A stretch of 64,000 bases of DNA from Bacillota bacterium (GTDB taxonomy: Bacteria; Bacillota; Clostridia; Lachnospirales; Lachnospiraceae): positions 124,001 through 188,000 of the forward strand of contig JAEYSV010000019.1 of NCBI GenBank assembly GCA_023434365.1, written 5' to 3'. How positions within the stretch are numbered: position 1 is the first letter of the stretch; every line of letters starts with the position of its first letter. Both the position numbers and the translations under genes were made by a program. Positions 8,077 through 16,822 of the stretch are shown piece after piece. The notes below the pieces were generated by a model. It did not search any database. It saw nothing but the letters and a program-made list of their open reading frames with translations, and had not been told where the DNA came from.

Positions 8077-8781
8077 ATGACATCAATAGACAATATTCAT
8101 GAATTTGAAGAAAAAATAGGCTATAGTTTCAAGGAAAAACAGGTTATTAAACAAGCGTTAACTCATAGCTCTTATGCCAATGAGCGCCGATTTGACAAGC
8201 TTCTTAACAATGAGCGGTTAGAGTTTTTAGGAGATGCTGTACTTGAACTGGTGAGCAGTGAGTTTTTATTTGTAGAGCATTCAGATATGCAGGAAGGTGA
8301 ACTGACGAGGCTTCGTGCCAGTATGGTTTGCGAACCAACGCTTGCATTTTGTGCAAGAGAGCTTAATCTAGGTAAATATATCCTGCTTGGCAAGGGGGAG
8401 GCGGCTACAGGTGGTAAAGACCGCGATTCCATCCTTTCGGATGCTTTAGAAGCAGTAATTGGTGCAATCTATCTTGATGGTGGTTTTACTAATGCAAAAG
8501 AGTTCGTGCTCCGTTTCATTCTAAATGATATTGAACATAAGAAGCTCTTTTTTGATAGCAAGACTATCTTACAGGAGATTATACAGAGTGAATCAAAAGA
8601 GGTTCTTAGTTATGAACTACTCTCAGAAGAGGGCCCTGATCATAACAAGAAGTTTACGGTAGAAGCCAGAATAGGGGACAAACCAATCAGTAACGGGATT
8701 GGCAAAACGAAAAAGGCAGCCGAACAGAATGCTGCTTATCAGGCAATTGTCGCTTTAAAAAGAGAGAAGAAGGATAGCTAG
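8077..8781 (+). CDS. rnc: Ribonuclease III
   Basis: RNase III cuts double-stranded RNA during rRNA maturation and mRNA turnover. The 234-residue protein has the catalytic signature NERLEFLGDAVLEL (about residues 46-59), a second acidic motif DALEAVIGAIYLDGG, and a C-terminal dsRNA-binding domain ending in GKTKKAAEQNAAYQAI. ATG at 8077 is preferred over an upstream TTG (8053), because AAGGAGAG lies six bases before it and the longer frame overlaps the preceding hairpin. It leads into smc 41 bases later. Confidence 0.96.
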   Translation: MTSIDNIHEFEEKIGYSFKEKQVIKQALTHSSYANERRFDKLLNNERLEFLGDAVLELVSSEFLFVEHSDMQEGELTRLRASMVCEPTLAFCARELNLGKYILLGKGEAATGGKDRDSILSDALEAVIGAIYLDGGFTNAKEFVLRFILNDIEHKKLFFDSKTILQEIIQSESKEVLSYELLSEEGPDHNKKFTVEARIGDKPISNGIGKTKKAAEQNAAYQAIVALKREKKDS

Positions 8782-8822
8782 GTAAAAAATACAAATCGAT
8801 AATGGGATAGATGGGAGTAAGG

Positions 8823-11800
8823 ATGTATTTAAAGAGTATTGAGGTGCAGGGATTTAAGTCCTTTGCACATAAAATGGTGTTTGAATTTCATGACGGTATT
8901 ACTGCAATCGTTGGTCCTAATGGGAGTGGTAAAAGTAACGTAGGTGATGCAATGCGCTGGGTACTAGGGGAACAAAGTGCAAAGCAGCTTCGAGGTAATA
9001 AGATGGAGGATATCATTTTTGCCGGAACCGAAGCAAGAAAACCACTTGGGTTTGCTTATGTTGCAATTACACTGGATAATACTAATCATCAACTGCCCAT
9101 TGATTATGAGGAAGTAAAAGTAGCCAGACGAGTATTTCGTTCCGGAGAGAGCGAGTATATGATTAATGGAACAAGTTGTCGACTTCGTGATATTCAGGAA
9201 TTATTTTTGGATACTGGTATCGGTAAGGAAGGCTACTCAATCATCGGACAGGGTCAGATTGAGAAGATTCTTAATGGTAAGCCGGAAGATCGAAGAGAAT
9301 TATTCGACGAAGCAGCCGGTATCGTTAAGTTTAAAAAGCGTAAGCTGCAAGCCGCTAAGGACTTAGAAGGAGAACGCGCTAATCTATTACGTATCAATGA
9401 TATCTTAAGCGAAATCGAAAAGCAGGTAGGTCCGTTAGAGAAGCAGTCCAAGGTTGCCAAGGAATATTTACATTACCGGGATGAACTTAGATCATTAGAT
9501 GCACAAATGTTTTTAATGGAATATAACCGCATTGAAGAGGAACAAACACAGCTTAAGGAAAAAGTTCAGATTACAACGAATGACTTTAATAGCACAAAAG
9601 ACAGCTTGGAATTAGCAAAGATTGAATATTCTAAGTTGGAGGAAGCATTAGAGAGTAGTAATCAGGCCATTGATGAGAAAAAGAATGACCTAAATAATAA
9701 TAAATTAAAGATGCAGGAACTAGAAGGCGAGATTAAGGTTATTAAAGAGCAAATTAATGCCAGTCAGCAAAATGATGTTCATTATAATAACCGTTTATCT
9801 GCAATCCAAGCAGATCTTACCGAGCGCGAAGGCGTTTATCAGACACTTCTTAGCGAGTATGAAGCAAAGCAGCTTGAATACAAACACTTGAATGTATTAA
9901 AACAAGAGAAACAACATGCGTTGTCACTGAAACAAAAGGAATTAAATGAGTCCAGTCAGCAGATTGAAAAATTAAAGAGCGATATTTTTGAGTTGATGGG
10001 GGAAACCTCAAGTCTGAACGCCAACGCCAAGAGATATGAGACGATTATTGAACAAAATAATATAAAACGTGTTTCTCTGACTCAGAAAATATTAAAAGCA
10101 AAAAGTGACGAAGCAGTTTGTGAAGAGAAAATCCAAAATCAAAAAGAGTTATTACAACAGATTGCGGTTAATCTTGCTGCTTTGACTGAGGAGATGAAGG
10201 TACTTTCAGATGAGATAACTGCGTTAGTCGGACAGGAAAAAAATCTAGGCAATGAAATTGACCATACAAGGCAGGAATTTCATCAGGAGAAGTCCCGTCT
10301 TAATTACCTGTCGAATCTGACGGAGCGTTACGAAGGATACGGCAACAGCATTCGGAAAGTAATGGAGCAAAAAGATGTAGAACCTGGAATTCATGGGGTC
10401 GTTGCTGATATTATCAAAGTGAACAAAGAATATGAAGTTGCTGTGGAAACAGCGCTTGGTGGTAGTATTCAAAATATTGTTACAGAAGATGAAAATACCG
10501 CAAAACGTATGATTGAATTCTTAAAGAAAAATCGTTTTGGCCGTGCTACCTTTTTACCATTAACAAGCATGCACAATAAATCCACGTTTTACAACGAAGA
10601 TGCCTTACACGAACCTGGTGTGATTGGACTAGCTTCTACGCTAGTGACGTCGGATTCTGACTATAAAAATCTAGTGGAATATCTGTTAGGCAGGGTACTT
10701 GTGGTTGACCATATTGACAATGCGATTGCTTTGGCCAAAAAATACAAATATTCACTCAGAATCGTTACGATTGAAGGAGAGCAATTAAACCCTGGTGGTT
10801 CGATGTCTGGTGGTGCGTTTAAAAACTCCAGTAACTTACTTGGTCGAAGACGGGAACTTGAGGATATCACGAAACATCTCTCGAAGTTAGAAGTTACGTT
10901 AAGTAACTTCGATAAACAGTATTCGTCTTGTCAGGCAAAGAGACTTAATACAGAGAAGTTGTTAAATGAGAAAAAAGCATCTTATCAAGAACAGATGCTT
11001 AAGCAAAATACGGAGAAACTGAATCTCAATCAAGCAATCGTAGATCTTTCTAATGTAAAACACAATTATGAAGAGATTCACCGTGAAAATATAGAGATCG
11101 ATACGCAGGCAGAGGAATTAAAGCGAATGCTTGGTGAGCTTACCGACAAGCAGGAGCTGATTCAAAGTGAGATTACGAATAAAGAGCAACATATTCAGAC
11201 GTTAAATGGGCGTATTGAGGAGATTAAGAAAGAAATTAGTGCGTTTGAACAATCGTATTCAGAATTACTGATGGAAGCCAATAAAGCCGAACAACAGCTA
11301 CAATTTAACAATGAGAATGTAAAACGTGTCAAAGAAGAGATGAATCGTCTTAAAAATGAGCAGGAAACCATTTTCAATACGATGAAAGGGTTTGAAGAAA
11401 CCATTAGCGAAAAACAGCAATCCATTGAATTACTGCAACAACAGATTCGGGATTATGCAGTTTCCATCGCTTCTTTAGAAGAGACTATTGCCACAGATTC
11501 TGTAAAACGCGAGGAGTTAAACAAAGAATATAAGGATTTCTTTAATAAGCGGGAAGAGTTAAGTAACCGTATTGCCACATTGGACAAGGAGTTATTTAGA
11601 CTTGGTAATCAGCTTGATAAGTTGACGGAGCAGTTAGAAACCTGCGTTAACTATATGTGGGAAGAATATCAGCTAACCTATAGTGTTGCATTAACGATGC
11701 AATTAGAGGAAGAATTTTCACTGAGTAAAATCAAGAAAATGATTGCCGACATTAAGGCTTCGATGAAAGCATTAGGTGATGTCAATGTCAATGCCATCGA

Positions 11801-12386
11801 CGACTATAAAAATCTGCTGGAGCGTTACGAGCTGTTAAAGACGCAACGGGATGATCTGGTGGCAGCAGAAAAGGTCCTGCTTGACATAATTGAAGAGTTA
11901 GATACCGAGATGCGCAAACAATTTGAGGACAAGTTTGGTTATATCCAGGCACAGTTTGATAAAGTGTTTAAGCAGTTATTTGGTGGTGGTAAGGGAACGC
12001 TTGAGTTAGTAGAAGAGGAAGACATCTTGGAGGCCGGAATTCGTATTAATGCGCAGCCGCCAGGGAAAAAGCTGCAGAATATGATGCAGTTGTCTGGTGG
12101 AGAGAAGGCGCTTACTGCGATCTGTCTGTTATTTGCAATTCAAAGTTTAAAACCTTCCCCATTTTGTTTACTCGATGAAATCGAAGCGGCACTTGACGAG
12201 CAGAACGTTGTGCGTTATGCTAAGTACTTAAAGAAACTTTCCTCAAATACACAGTTCATTGTCATTACCCACAGACGTGGTACAATGAATACGGCAGACC
12301 GTCTGTATGGTATCACCATGCAGGAAAAAGGGGTTAGTACAATGGTAAGTGTTAACCTTATTCAGGATGAATTAGAAACAAAGTGA
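8823..12386 (+). CDS. smc: Chromosome condensation and segregation ATPase SMC
   Basis: SMC forms, with ScpA and ScpB (also in this window at 37.2-38.6 kb), the ring complex that organises and segregates the chromosome. The 1187-residue protein has the Walker A motif GPNGSGKSN at about 31-39, long coiled coils either side of a hinge (about residues 515-660, VEPGIHGVVADII to IEGEQLNPGGSMSGG), the signature LSGGEKALTAI and the Walker B segment PFCLLDEIEAALDE. ATG at 8823 fits the family start MYLKSIEVQGFKSF; an ATG four codons earlier is less likely. The stop overlaps a GTG just before ftsY, so the two genes are probably coupled. Confidence 0.97.
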   Translation: MYLKSIEVQGFKSFAHKMVFEFHDGITAIVGPNGSGKSNVGDAMRWVLGEQSAKQLRGNKMEDIIFAGTEARKPLGFAYVAITLDNTNHQLPIDYEEVKVARRVFRSGESEYMINGTSCRLRDIQELFLDTGIGKEGYSIIGQGQIEKILNGKPEDRRELFDEAAGIVKFKKRKLQAAKDLEGERANLLRINDILSEIEKQVGPLEKQSKVAKEYLHYRDELRSLDAQMFLMEYNRIEEEQTQLKEKVQITTNDFNSTKDSLELAKIEYSKLEEALESSNQAIDEKKNDLNNNKLKMQELEGEIKVIKEQINASQQNDVHYNNRLSAIQADLTEREGVYQTLLSEYEAKQLEYKHLNVLKQEKQHALSLKQKELNESSQQIEKLKSDIFELMGETSSLNANAKRYETIIEQNNIKRVSLTQKILKAKSDEAVCEEKIQNQKELLQQIAVNLAALTEEMKVLSDEITALVGQEKNLGNEIDHTRQEFHQEKSRLNYLSNLTERYEGYGNSIRKVMEQKDVEPGIHGVVADIIKVNKEYEVAVETALGGSIQNIVTEDENTAKRMIEFLKKNRFGRATFLPLTSMHNKSTFYNEDALHEPGVIGLASTLVTSDSDYKNLVEYLLGRVLVVDHIDNAIALAKKYKYSLRIVTIEGEQLNPGGSMSGGAFKNSSNLLGRRRELEDITKHLSKLEVTLSNFDKQYSSCQAKRLNTEKLLNEKKASYQEQMLKQNTEKLNLNQAIVDLSNVKHNYEEIHRENIEIDTQAEELKRMLGELTDKQELIQSEITNKEQHIQTLNGRIEEIKKEISAFEQSYSELLMEANKAEQQLQFNNENVKRVKEEMNRLKNEQETIFNTMKGFEETISEKQQSIELLQQQIRDYAVSIASLEETIATDSVKREELNKEYKDFFNKREELSNRIATLDKELFRLGNQLDKLTEQLETCVNYMWEEYQLTYSVALTMQLEEEFSLSKIKKMIADIKASMKALGDVNVNAIDDYKNLLERYELLKTQRDDLVAAEKVLLDIIEELDTEMRKQFEDKFGYIQAQFDKVFKQLFGGGKGTLELVEEEDILEAGIRINAQPPGKKLQNMMQLSGGEKALTAICLLFAIQSLKPSPFCLLDEIEAALDEQNVVRYAKYLKKLSSNTQFIVITHRRGTMNTADRLYGITMQEKGVSTMVSVNLIQDELETK

Positions 12387-12397
12387 GAGGTGCCTAC

Positions 12398-13333
12398 ATG
12401 GGAGAAAAAAAAGGATTTTTTAGCAGACTAGTAACCGGACTTACGAAGACCAGGAATTCAATCAAGTCAGGAATTGATAACATTTTTAGTGGTTTTTCCA
12501 GTATTGATGATGAGTTCTATGAAGAAATTGAAGAACTTCTGATTATGGCAGACCTTGGAGTTAATACAACTACAGCTATTATTGATGATTTGCGAGCAAA
12601 GGTAAAAGAATTTAAGATAAAAGAGCCTTATGAGTGTAAGAAGTTTTTAATTGAAAGTATTAAAAATCAGATGTCCGTGACCGAAACGGCTTACGAGTTT
12701 GAGAATCGTAAATCAGTTGTGTTAGTGATTGGTGTCAATGGAGTTGGTAAAACGACTTCGGTTGGAAAACTGGCGGGACAACTTAAGGATATGAATAAGA
12801 AGGTCATGGTTGCCGCTGCAGATACTTTTCGTGCGGCAGCAATTGAACAGTTAACTGAGTGGGCAAACCGTGCGAAAGTGGATATTATAGCACAACAGGA
12901 AGGTTCTGATCCGGCCGCGGTTATATATGACGCGGTGAATAGTGCAAAAGCCAAGAATGTAGATGTGTTATTATGCGATACTGCAGGGCGTCTTCACAAT
13001 AAGAAGAATCTGATGGAAGAATTACGTAAGATTAACCGTGTGATTGACCGAGAATATCCGGAGGCTTATCGGGAAACTCTTGTTGTCTTAGATGGTACTA
13101 CTGGGCAGAATGCTTTAGCACAGGCAAGACAATTTAATGAGATTGCCGAAATCACTGGTATTATACTAACGAAACTAGATGGTACTGCAAAAGGTGGTAT
13201 CGCAATTGCGATTCAATCAGAGCTTGGCGTTCCGGTAAAATATATCGGAGTGGGTGAGACCATCGATGATTTACAAAAATTTAATGCTGACGATTTTGTA
13301 AATGCGTTATTTGACGAAACCGCCGCAAACTAA
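12398..13333 (+). CDS. ftsY: Signal recognition particle receptor FtsY
   Basis: FtsY is the membrane-associated GTPase that receives ribosome-SRP complexes for insertion of membrane proteins. The 311-residue product has a short N-terminal basic region, the helical N domain and the G domain with GVNGVGKTT (about 112-120), a DTFRAAA motif, DTAGR and TKLDGTAKGG. ATG at 12398 follows GAGAGGTG and is favoured over GTG 15 bases upstream. The acidic A domain found in Gram-negative FtsY is missing, as usual in Firmicutes. It directly follows smc. Confidence 0.96.
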   Translation: MGEKKGFFSRLVTGLTKTRNSIKSGIDNIFSGFSSIDDEFYEEIEELLIMADLGVNTTTAIIDDLRAKVKEFKIKEPYECKKFLIESIKNQMSVTETAYEFENRKSVVLVIGVNGVGKTTSVGKLAGQLKDMNKKVMVAAADTFRAAAIEQLTEWANRAKVDIIAQQEGSDPAAVIYDAVNSAKAKNVDVLLCDTAGRLHNKKNLMEELRKINRVIDREYPEAYRETLVVLDGTTGQNALAQARQFNEIAEITGIILTKLDGTAKGGIAIAIQSELGVPVKYIGVGETIDDLQKFNADDFVNALFDETAAN

Positions 13334-13348
13334 AAGGAGATTAGTGCA

Positions 13349-14566
13349 ATGATAACATTAGACAAATTTGAAGAAGCATGCGAATCGGTTAAAAAAGTTA
13401 TATTACGTACAAAACTCATTTACAGCGAGTACTATAGTGAATGTTGTGGGAATAAAGTTTATTTTAAACCTGAAAATATGCAATATACTGGGGCTTACAA
13501 AGTCAGAGGTGCTTACTACAAAATCAGTACGTTATCAGAGGAAGAGCGACAAAAAGGTCTTGTTACTGCATCAGCGGGCAATCACGCACAAGGAGTTGCC
13601 TATGCAGCCAAATTATATGGAGCGAAAGCCATTATTGTAATGCCTACTACAACTCCGCTTATTAAGGTCAATCGTACGAAAAGCTATGGTGCTGAAGTCG
13701 TTCTTTATGGAACGGTGTATGACGAAGCCTGCCAACACGCGTTAGATTTAGCAAATGAAAAAGGCTATACCTTTATTCATCCGTTTGATGATGAGGTAGT
13801 TGCAACCGGTCAAGGAACAATTGCGATGGAGATCTTTAAGGATTTGCCTACCGTAGATATTATCCTAGTTCCAATCGGCGGGGGCGGTCTGGCGGCTGGC
13901 GTATCCACCTTAGCCAAATTACTTAACCCAAATATCAAAGTCATTGGTGTGGAACCTGCCGGAGCAAATTGTATGCAGGAATCTGTAAAAGCAGGAAAGG
14001 TCATTAGCCTGCCAGGAGTAGAAACCATTGCGGATGGAACCGCAGTTAAGACACCTGGAGCGAACATTTTCCCATACATACAGGAAAATATCGATGACAT
14101 TATTACAATTGAAGATAAGGAGCTAATTGTTTGTTTTCTAGATATGATTGAAAATCATAAGATGGTCGTGGAGAATTCCGGATTACTTACCGTTGCTGCC
14201 TTAAAGCATCTGAATGTGCAAAATAAAAAAATCGTTTCTGTATTAAGTGGTGGCAATATGGATGTCATTACGGTTGCCAGTGTGGTTCAGCATGGGCTGA
14301 TTCAACGTGGAAGAGTCTTTACCGTTTCTGTGTTGTTACCGGACAGACCAGGCGAACTCGTGAACGTGGCTAGCATAATTGCAAAGGAACAAGGCAATGT
14401 TATCCGTCTTGACCATAACCAGTTCGTCAGCATTAACCGTAACGCAGCCGTAGAGTTGGTGATTACCATGGAAGCGTTTGGTCACGAACACAAGGACGCT
14501 ATCTTCCGTGCCCTTAAGAATCATGGATATAATCCAAAGATTGTGCAGCCAAAGAGCGTGTACTAA
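13349..14566 (+). CDS. ilvA: Threonine ammonia-lyase with C-terminal ACT domain
   Basis: This PLP enzyme deaminates threonine (and serine) to 2-oxobutanoate, the first step to isoleucine or of threonine fermentation. The 405-residue protein carries the PLP lysine K51 in TGAYKVRGA, the TASAGNHAQGVA substrate loop and the phosphate-binding GGGGLAAG loop at 177-184. An ACT domain follows from about residue 325 (VFTVSVLLPDRPGEL). This length and single ACT domain resemble the roughly 400-residue TdcB/IlvA forms, so biosynthetic and catabolic roles cannot be separated. It starts 15 bases after ftsY and ends at its own terminator. Confidence 0.92.
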   Translation: MITLDKFEEACESVKKVILRTKLIYSEYYSECCGNKVYFKPENMQYTGAYKVRGAYYKISTLSEEERQKGLVTASAGNHAQGVAYAAKLYGAKAIIVMPTTTPLIKVNRTKSYGAEVVLYGTVYDEACQHALDLANEKGYTFIHPFDDEVVATGQGTIAMEIFKDLPTVDIILVPIGGGGLAAGVSTLAKLLNPNIKVIGVEPAGANCMQESVKAGKVISLPGVETIADGTAVKTPGANIFPYIQENIDDIITIEDKELIVCFLDMIENHKMVVENSGLLTVAALKHLNVQNKKIVSVLSGGNMDVITVASVVQHGLIQRGRVFTVSVLLPDRPGELVNVASIIAKEQGNVIRLDHNQFVSINRNAAVELVITMEAFGHEHKDAIFRALKNHGYNPKIVQPKSVY

Positions 14567-14626
14567 AATACTTCGGATTATGTCATACATTCGTTAATAA
14601 TTCATAAATGATAAGATACGAACATG

Positions 14627-14678
14627 ATACACTGTGATTTTTTCACTCTTTTTACAGTGTATTGTGTTTTTTTTATTT
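14627..14678 (+). terminator. Intrinsic terminator after ilvA
   Basis: ATACACTGT (14627-14635) pairs with ACAGTGTAT (14654-14662), followed by TGTG and a run of eight T residues. Confidence 0.75.
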
Positions 14679-14786
14679 CGGCATGTAAATATGGCTTTCC
14701 TGTGCTACAATAAGAAGACAAGAATTTCGGGTACAAGATTAGTGAGAAAGTTGCCAAGAAGTACTTGAAATTTTACTAGAAAATGA

Positions 14787-14840
14787 TTGACAGAAGCAGT
14801 GAAGTATATTAGTATATTATTAGTATCAGAACATTAGTTC
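14787..14840 (+). promoter_or_regulatory. recA promoter with Bacillus-type LexA (SOS) box
   Basis: TTGACA (14787-14792) and TAGTAT (14810-14815) are 17 bases apart. GAACATTAGTTC at 14829-14840 matches the Gram-positive SOS operator core GAAC-N4-GTTC exactly. It lies just past the expected transcription start, where LexA would block the promoter. Confidence 0.82.
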
Positions 14841-14855
14841 GAGTGGAGGAGAAAA

Positions 14856-15899
14856 ATGGTTAAGGATCAAAACAAACAAAAAGCATTAGAGTCAGCATTG
14901 GCTCAGATTGAAAAACAATACGGTAAAGGTTCGATTATGAAACTTGGGGATACGAATGCTCATATGAGTATAGAAACGATCCCAACCGGTTCTATTAGTC
15001 TTGATATCGCTCTTGGCCTTGGTGGTATACCAAAGGGAAGAGTAGTTGAAATATACGGACCAGAGTCTAGTGGTAAGACAACGGTTGCCCTGCATATGGT
15101 AGCAGAAGTGCAGAAAATTGGTGGAATTGCTGGATTTATTGATGCAGAGCATGCACTTGATCCGGTATATGCAAAAAAAATTGGAGTAGATATTGATAAT
15201 TTGTACATCAGCCAGCCAGATAACGGAGAGCAAGCGCTTGAGATTACCGAAACTATGGTGCGTTCTGGCGCAGTAGATATTGTCATCGTTGACTCCGTAG
15301 CTGCGTTAGTACCAAAAGCAGAAATCGATGGCGATATGGGTGACAGTCATGTCGGCTTACAAGCAAGATTAATGTCTCAGGCACTTCGTAAGCTTACTGC
15401 TGTAATTAGCAAATCAAACTGTATCGTTATCTTTATCAATCAGCTTCGTGAAAAAGTAGGGGTTATGTTTGGTAATCCAGAAACGACTACTGGTGGTCGT
15501 GCATTAAAATTCTATTCCTCCATTCGTTTGGATGTTCGAAGAATTGAATCTTTAAAGCAAGGCGGAGAGATGGTAGGTAGCAGAACGAGAATTAAAGTCG
15601 TAAAAAATAAAGTGGCACCTCCATTCAAAGAAGCAGAATTTGATATTATGTTTGGTCAGGGAATCTCCAGAGAAGGTGATATCTTAGATCTCGCTTCGTC
15701 GGTTGATATCATCAATAAAAGTGGTGCATGGTATGCTTATAATGACGCTAAGATTGGTCAGGGTCGTGAGAATGCGAAGTTATTCCTAAAAGAAAACCCA
15801 CAGATATTTAACGAAGTGGAAGCCAAAGTGCGTGCACACTTTAACTTAAATTCTACAGCGGCTGATCTTGCAGCTACAAAAGTGGAAGACGAAGAGTAG
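14856..15899 (+). CDS. recA: Recombinase RecA
   Basis: RecA forms filaments on single-stranded DNA, performs strand exchange and triggers LexA self-cleavage. The 347-residue protein has the P-loop GPESSGKT at 68-75, the Walker B region (VDIVIVDSVAALVP), the loop-2 segment with MFGNPETTTGGRALKFY, and an acidic C-terminus. ATG at 14856 follows GGAGGAG. Upstream lies an exact GAAC-N4-GTTC box, so SOS induction is expected. recX follows within four bases. Confidence 0.98.
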   Translation: MVKDQNKQKALESALAQIEKQYGKGSIMKLGDTNAHMSIETIPTGSISLDIALGLGGIPKGRVVEIYGPESSGKTTVALHMVAEVQKIGGIAGFIDAEHALDPVYAKKIGVDIDNLYISQPDNGEQALEITETMVRSGAVDIVIVDSVAALVPKAEIDGDMGDSHVGLQARLMSQALRKLTAVISKSNCIVIFINQLREKVGVMFGNPETTTGGRALKFYSSIRLDVRRIESLKQGGEMVGSRTRIKVVKNKVAPPFKEAEFDIMFGQGISREGDILDLASSVDIINKSGAWYAYNDAKIGQGRENAKLFLKENPQIFNEVEAKVRAHFNLNSTAADLAATKVEDEE

Positions 15900-15902
15900 A
15901 CC

Positions 15903-16508
15903 ATGAGGGTAACAAAGATTGAATTAGGTCCGAATAAAAAGTATTTAATCTCTATTGAGGATCAGTTTGCGCTGTTTCTTTATTATCGGGAACTGGTTCA
16001 ATTAGAGATTACCGAAGAGTCAGAGCTAACCCCGGAAGAACTAGCAAGAATCAAGGTTGAGATTGAATATCCACGTGCCAAAAAGAAAGCTATGGACCTT
16101 CTGATTCGTATGGATATGTGTGAACAGGATGTACGTAGTAAGCTTACTAGACATTCATTTAGCCCGGATGCCATAGATCAGGCAATTGCATATTTGTATC
16201 AGTATCATTATCTGGATGATCATCGATATGCTGCTCACTTTATTGAAAGTAAAAAGCACACCAAATCAAAGCGTGCGATAGCCTATGAGCTGCAACAAAA
16301 AGGAGTCCATGCCTCCACCATTGAGGATTTGTTATCTGATTATCAAGAAGAGGAAAAGGCTATTCGTCGTCTCATTTTGAAAAAGAGCAGCCATCCGGGA
16401 GAGCTTTCTTATGAAGAGCAAAATAAAATCATTGCATCGATTTGTAGAAAAGGATTTTCCTACGAGAAAGTAAGGCAGTGTATGCGTGATATTGAGTCAC
16501 AAGTGTAA
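15903..16508 (+). CDS. recX: RecA regulator RecX
   Basis: RecX binds RecA filaments and limits their activity. The 201-residue product is basic and helical with the three-repeat RecX pattern: AKKKAMDLLIRMDMCEQDVRSKL, then AIAYLYQYHYLDDHRYA, then a C-terminal repeat KIIASICRKGFSYEKVRQCM. ATG at 15903 is three bases after the recA stop and no separate promoter is visible, so both genes should share the SOS control. Confidence 0.9.
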   Translation: MRVTKIELGPNKKYLISIEDQFALFLYYRELVQLEITEESELTPEELARIKVEIEYPRAKKKAMDLLIRMDMCEQDVRSKLTRHSFSPDAIDQAIAYLYQYHYLDDHRYAAHFIESKKHTKSKRAIAYELQQKGVHASTIEDLLSDYQEEEKAIRRLILKKSSHPGELSYEEQNKIIASICRKGFSYEKVRQCMRDIESQV

Positions 16509-16673
16509 TTTGTATGTATCAATTGTCGCGAATATTCTTATATCTGGCAACTATAAATCAATTATTAGACTATATAACGATAATTTTAAGAATGGACTAT
16601 ATAAAGAACGTTATTTTTTGTATATTGTTGATAAATACTAGGTTTTTATTTGGTTATATTTAATGAATTGTCA
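16509..16673. other. AT-rich part of the recX-rny gap
   Basis: The recX-rny gap is 314 bases long. This first half is AT-rich with no frame or structure that I can support; the second half holds the terminator and the rny promoter. Confidence 0.5.
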
Positions 16674-16710
16674 CAAAAAGCATAAGTTGATCTTATGCTT
16701 TTCTTATTTA
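16674..16710 (+). terminator. Intrinsic terminator of recA-recX
   Basis: AAAAGCATAAG (16676-16686) pairs perfectly with CTTATGCTTTT (16692-16702) and is followed by CTTATTT. The stem is A-rich on its left arm, so it could also act on the opposite strand. Confidence 0.8.
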
Positions 16711-16745
16711 GAATGACATATTGCATAAAAATAAATCGAGAATAC

Positions 16746-16774
16746 TTGACATACTAGTAAATACAGTATAAAAT
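16746..16774 (+). promoter_or_regulatory. Sigma-A promoter for rny
   Basis: TTGACA (16746-16751) is followed after 17 bases by TAAAAT (16769-16774), about 50 bases before the GTG start. Confidence 0.65.
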
Positions 16775-16822
16775 TTTATTGTTGTAGTTTGTACAATGAA
16801 AATTAAATAAGGAGGTGCTCCT

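Noticed and set aside
12383..12397. GTG at 12383 as the start of ftsY
   Set aside because: It overlaps the smc stop and lies upstream of the GAGAGGTG site that fits ATG 12398, and FtsY proteins typically start with a basic MG(E)KKGFF-type segment.
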